Origin: Lachnospiraceae bacterium
GTDB lineage: Bacteria > Bacillota > Clostridia > Lachnospirales > Lachnospiraceae
Length of the DNA: 47,026 nt
Reading direction: 5' to 3'
Assembly: GCA_015056905.1 (NCBI GenBank)
Contig: SVFI01000020.1
Location: forward strand, 1-47,026
The notes under the pieces were generated by a model, which was given only the letters and a program-made list of their open reading frames with translations, did not search any database and was not told the origin of the DNA. Positions 43,709 to 47,026 of the stretch are shown here, in pieces (the first letter of the stretch is position 1; the number at the start of each line of letters is the position of its first letter). A program made the translations under genes and the position numbers.

Positions 43709-45025
43709 CTATTCTTCATCAAAAACATAATCCTTCCCCGGAAGAATCGCATTCATGATAATACCTGTCAGTGCTCCGACTGCAAGACCGGAAAGACTGA
43801 TTGTAATTTTACCGATAGTAAATGCGATAGCTCCTGCTGCGCTGTAGTTGATTCCTATGGAAAGAACGAGAATCAGCGCTGCAATGATAACATTACGAGA
43901 CTTTGCAAAATCCACTTTATTTTCCACGATGTTTCGTACACCGACTGCGGAAATCATACCGTAAAGGATAAGAGAAATACCACCTACCGTCGCTGTCGGC
44001 ATTGTCTGGATGACAGCTGCAAATTTCGGACAGAACGAGAAGAAAATCGCAAATCCTGCTGCCAATCTTACCACAAACGGGTCGTACACTTTCGAAAGAT
44101 TCAGTACACCCGTATTTTCACCATACGTCGTGTTGGCAGGTGCACCGAACAATGATGCAACTATCGTTGCAAGACCGTCTCCGAGAAGTGTTCTGTGAAG
44201 TCCCGGATCCTTAATATAGTTTCTGCCGGTTGTCGAAGAAATCGCCGAGATATCTCCGATATGTTCCACAATCGTTGCAAGCGCAATCGGCATAATCGTA
44301 ATCACTGCTGTCAGAAGTTTGGAAACATCGAAATTGTCGCCGAACATTCCAAGAACCGTCATCTCTTTTACGATCGGAATACCAACCCAAGAAGCCTCCT
44401 TTACTGCCGTAAAATCAACTTCCCCCATGAGAACACCCACGATATAAGATACAACCACACCAATCAAAATCGGTATAATCTTAATCATACCCTTACCGTA
44501 AATATTACAAAGAACAACGACTACAATCGCCACAAGTGCAACGAGCCAATTCGTTGAACAGTTGTCTATTGCCGACTGGGAAAGTGTGAGTCCGATGGCA
44601 ATAATAATCGGTCCCGTAACAATCGGCGGGAAGAATTTCATGATTTTTCCTGCCGAAAACAGCTTAATCAGAAGTGCCATCACCAGATACAGAAGTCCTG
44701 CACACGCAACACCGAAGCAGGCGTATGGTATCATTGCCACATTGCTGCTTCCGTCCTCAAGTATCGGGGCAATTGCAAAATATCCCCCAAGGAACGCAAA
44801 TGACGAGCCAAGAAAAGCAGGCACTTTTCTTTTGGTAAGCAAATGGAACAACAGCGTTCCGACTCCGGCAAAAAAGAGTGTGGTCGATACATTCAGGCCT
44901 GTTAAAATCGGCACAAGCACTGTCGCACCGAACATCGCGAACATATGCTGCAGACCAAGTACCGTAACTTTTCCCGCACCGAGCTCTTTTGCATTGTAAA
45001 TTGCATCCTGTGTTTTGTTACTCAT
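43709..45025 (-). CDS. uraA: Uracil permease (NCS2 family)
   Basis: A 438-residue nucleobase/proton symporter with about fourteen helices. NCS2 signatures are 'VLGLQHMFAMFGATVLVPIL', 'VPAFLGSSFAFLGGYFA' (substrate loop) and the transmembrane 10 region 'GLATIVASLFGAPANTTYGENTGVL'. It imports uracil for the salvage enzyme encoded by the convergent upp. The start is 28 bases after the unknown membrane protein's stop, leaving no room for a PyrR-type leader. A downstream palindrome separates it from upp. Confidence 0.94.
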   Translation of the reverse strand: MSNKTQDAIYNAKELGAGKVTVLGLQHMFAMFGATVLVPILTGLNVSTTLFFAGVGTLLFHLLTKRKVPAFLGSSFAFLGGYFAIAPILEDGSSNVAMIPYACFGVACAGLLYLVMALLIKLFSAGKIMKFFPPIVTGPIIIAIGLTLSQSAIDNCSTNWLVALVAIVVVVLCNIYGKGMIKIIPILIGVVVSYIVGVLMGEVDFTAVKEASWVGIPIVKEMTVLGMFGDNFDVSKLLTAVITIMPIALATIVEHIGDISAISSTTGRNYIKDPGLHRTLLGDGLATIVASLFGAPANTTYGENTGVLNLSKVYDPFVVRLAAGFAIFFSFCPKFAAVIQTMPTATVGGISLILYGMISAVGVRNIVENKVDFAKSRNVIIAALILVLSIGINYSAAGAIAFTIGKITISLSGLAVGALTGIIMNAILPGKDYVFDEE

Positions 45026-45053
45026 TGTTTCTTCTCCTTTGCTTTACTTATTT

Positions 45054-46079
45054 TTAATTATTCCCCTGTCCGTATAACATACGTTTTGAAATAATCTCAT
45101 CCAGTTCCAGAAGCAGTTTACGCTCCAATTCTCTTTCCGCACCCGGAAGAGAGAATTTATCAACTACTGCAAGACCTTCTCTTACATACTTTCCTGCCCT
45201 TTCAATATCGTTTTTAACACCGTAACAGTAATATGCAAGCACGCGTTTTGCATTCGCATCCGTGTCATTCATCAGCGTTGCCGATACTCTCTCGAAAAAT
45301 GCATCTGCATTCGCCGGATTTATCTCATATCTGGAATAATAGAAAATCAGCCAATAGTAGCTTAAGGTTTCCTGTATAAAGTAATCCCTTTTTGCATAAT
45401 AATCGGTCATCTCACCGATCGGTTCTTTTAAACCATCCACATCTCCGACAGAAATCAAATACGGAATATAAAGCTGGTAATACGTCATTTTTTCCAACTT
45501 TGTCGGATTCTTGTACGGAAGTAGTGACACAGGCTTTAAATTCATCGCCTCAAATGATACTCCCTGTCTCATTTTTTTAAGCATAACATCCACATATCCG
45601 GCAAGGCGTTTCATCAAAATACCGTATGTATAAATTCCCATGCAAATATAGGAAAGACTGTGAAATAACATTCCTACCGCAAACGCTCCGAGGAAAAGTT
45701 CTGCCGCTCCTGCATCTTTCCAGTTCAGTAAGGCTTTTATTTCCCGAGAAAAAAGAACTGCAACCCCCAAAGCAGCAGCAAACTCTACCGCATAAGAAAT
45801 CCATGTATAAACCCGCTCTTTTCTGTCAATATCCTCAGGAATAGGTTGCGAAATATCAATCCCCACCATTTCCTGAATGATCGGCGAAAACTTATCTTTT
45901 TTACATCTCCATTTCCCTTCCTCATGAACAAATAAAAATCCGAACCCCGAAATCAGACTGCACCTGAAACCGAACTTCGGTGCAATTGCCAAATTCAGCA
46001 CAATTTTAATCAGTGACAAAACCCAAATAGGCACACAAAGTGCTGTTGCCACAATCATGATTTTAGTTGAAAATCCCAT
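45054..46079 (-). CDS. Unknown membrane protein with helical C-terminal repeats
   Basis: A protein of about 341 residues; the start at 46079 follows GGGGTGAG. An N-terminal helix (about 5-30) precedes a soluble loop with 'HEEGKWRCKKDKFSPIIQEM'. Two more helices follow (about 90-108 and 122-150). The second half is soluble and looks like paired alpha helices of TPR type ('ADAFFERVSATLMNDTDANA', 'RVLAYYCYGVKNDIERAGKY'). I do not recognise a family. It lies between the small Ser/Arg protein and uraA. Confidence 0.6.
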   Translation of the reverse strand: MGFSTKIMIVATALCVPIWVLSLIKIVLNLAIAPKFGFRCSLISGFGFLFVHEEGKWRCKKDKFSPIIQEMVGIDISQPIPEDIDRKERVYTWISYAVEFAAALGVAVLFSREIKALLNWKDAGAAELFLGAFAVGMLFHSLSYICMGIYTYGILMKRLAGYVDVMLKKMRQGVSFEAMNLKPVSLLPYKNPTKLEKMTYYQLYIPYLISVGDVDGLKEPIGEMTDYYAKRDYFIQETLSYYWLIFYYSRYEINPANADAFFERVSATLMNDTDANAKRVLAYYCYGVKNDIERAGKYVREGLAVVDKFSLPGAERELERKLLLELDEIISKRMLYGQGNN

Positions 46080-46110
46080 CTCTCTCACCCCATCTGTTAT
46101 AATAAATTCT

Positions 46111-46332
46111 CTATTCATCAAATGAATTTTCAATATGCCAAAGATGCGAAGTGTCCCCATCATATGCTTCCCATACCGTATCGGAAACTTCTATATACCA
46201 ATCATCGCCTTCACACTCCATCCACCCGTAATAACTGCTGCGTCGTCTTGATGAACTGCTTCGACTGCGGCTTCGGGAGCTGCTTCTGCTCCGAGAACTT
46301 CTGGAACTCGAGCTTCTTCTTCCTGGTGGCAT
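46111..46332 (-). CDS. Ser/Arg-repeat small protein
   Basis: A 73-residue product with AAGGAG at good spacing before its ATG. Residues about 5-33 consist almost only of Ser and Arg, much like the RS domain of eukaryotic splicing factors. The rest is acidic and aromatic ('YYGWMECEGDDWYIEVSD', 'WEAYDGDTSHLW'). It is 24 bases downstream of the recombinase stop and 31 bases upstream of the unknown membrane protein, with no overlap if the latter starts at 46079. No known family is evident. Confidence 0.6.
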   Translation of the reverse strand: MPPGRRSSSSRSSRSRSSSRSRSRSSSSRRRSSYYGWMECEGDDWYIEVSDTVWEAYDGDTSHLWHIENSFDE

Positions 46333-46356
46333 AATTTCACTCCTTTTCGTTACGCT

Positions 46357-47026
46357 TTATACTTTTTCAAGCAAAGCGACCGTCTCAACTGTTGTTTCGT
46401 TGTCCCAATCCAATTCGTATATCTCTTTCCCATTGAAAAATACAGGGAACCGAAACTTAAGACTGCGAAGGATTCTTCCGTCCGCCTGCTCTTCCTCGTA
46501 AATGTTTACATCCGCAAGGAAGCTCTTCATAAAAGTTTTCTTCTCAATATCCGTAAATCTGTCGTACAGCTTATCAAAGAATAATAAGAACTGATACACA
46601 TTGTCACCGGATATTTTCTCCTGCCTAATATTATACAGTCTGGTCTCCACTTCTTCAATCAGAGTTTCGATTTCTTCTATCTCGTCATAAAGCTTGTCCA
46701 GACGCACCTGCATGTCCTCATACTTCTTGTCATAATGATTGTCCGATACAGATAAATTATCCATCTGATTCGCCAGTTTATTCTTTGCTCCTGTTACCTG
46801 CTTTAATCGCTCCTGTAGGCCTGTATGCTCTCTGTCCAGCTCCTGTGTATCAATGCTTTGTCCGATGTGCTTCTGTATTTCCGTTTTGAACTTTGGATTA
46901 TTCACCAGCTTACGGATCACTTCTTCCACCGCTGCATTAATTTTATCCTCACTCCACTGCTTGCGGTAAGTACATTTATGACCATTTACAAAGGTTCTGT
47001 GCTTGCAGGCATAGTAAAAATAATCT
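46357..47026 (-). CDS. Large serine recombinase, C-terminal part (runs off the right edge)
   Basis: The frame is open to the window end; the codon at 47025-47023 continues an upstream part not shown, so no start is given. Visible parts are the end of the zinc beta-ribbon ('YYACKHRTFVNGHKCTYRKQ', two Cys), a long coiled coil (about 60-135 of the visible 222) and the conserved C-terminal 'FRFPVFFNGKEIYELDWDNE' with 'TVETVALLEKV'. This matches the C-terminus of recombinases on integrative elements and phages of Lachnospiraceae. The catalytic serine domain lies outside the window. Confidence 0.88.
   Translation of the reverse strand, partial: DYFYYACKHRTFVNGHKCTYRKQWSEDKINAAVEEVIRKLVNNPKFKTEIQKHIGQSIDTQELDREHTGLQERLKQVTGAKNKLANQMDNLSVSDNHYDKKYEDMQVRLDKLYDEIEEIETLIEEVETRLYNIRQEKISGDNVYQFLLFFDKLYDRFTDIEKKTFMKSFLADVNIYEEEQADGRILRSLKFRFPVFFNGKEIYELDWDNETTVETVALLEKV

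Noticed and set aside
45026..45053. PyrR-type attenuator or purine/uracil riboswitch before uraA
   Set aside because: The gap is only 28 bases and holds just the ribosome binding site.

Overview
The window comes from a low-to-mid GC, spore-lineage Firmicute, most probably a Lachnospiraceae (Clostridia). The evidence is the spoIIE / divIC / yabQ / yabP / rqcP / hupB / mazG and tilS / hpt / ftsH order (the Bacillus-Clostridia sporulation and division neighbourhood), AGGAGG-type ribosome binding sites, a proline T-box, archaeal-type ProRS, YwlG, a CotS-like protein and a BspA-like surface protein. Almost everything lies on the minus strand; the only clear plus-strand gene is upp. The species is not identifiable from the sequence alone.

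Layout from left to right. 1-214: tandem consensus promoters and a boxA-like leader pointing off the left edge, probably for an rRNA operon. 215-4620: envelope genes (CvpA-like, DUF5711-type beta-propeller, LysM membrane protein, small membrane protein) and aldose 1-epimerase. 4664-8321: pfkA, dnaX, ybaB, recR, a replication/repair operon led by a divergent phosphofructokinase. 8473-12477: a secreted leucine-rich-repeat protein, a LytTR regulator coupled to a LiaF-like membrane protein, and a lipoprotein. 12479-15489: RNA ligase/phosphodiesterase-like protein, small alarmone synthetase, YwlG, and a membrane acyltransferase. 15596-15801: tRNA-Leu(UAA) and tRNA-Tyr(GUA). 15880-17982: intracellular GH13 glucosidase.

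18316-28210 is the sporulation/division/proteostasis block: ftsH, hpt, tilS, a short SpoIIE phosphatase behind a Spo0A-type promoter, divIC, yabQ, yabP behind a sigma-E-like promoter, rqcP, HU, mazG, PEGA lipoprotein, CotS-like. 28261-32708 is a five-gene operon: small membrane protein, YgjP-like metallopeptidase, amidase lipoprotein, SLC13-type permease, CCA-adding enzyme. Then come ackA, T-box-controlled proS, and an operon of two unknown membrane proteins, a D,D-carboxypeptidase and an MFS permease (35922-39960). After that are a DUF1846 protein, a GAF-GGDEF protein, upp and convergent uraA separated by a 154-bp palindrome, an unknown membrane protein, a tiny Ser/Arg-repeat protein and the C-terminal part of a large serine recombinase that runs off the right edge.

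Most of the window is housekeeping. The parts most worth a second look are: the LytTR-LiaF module with a direct-repeat operator at 21-bp period; the membrane-domain-less SpoIIE driven by a 21-bp-spacer promoter overlapping a perfect 0A box; the palindrome between upp and uraA; the RS-repeat microprotein beside the recombinase; and a candidate leaderless promoter. I did not find CRISPR arrays or a recognisable new defence system. All family names are from reading motifs by eye; no search was run.
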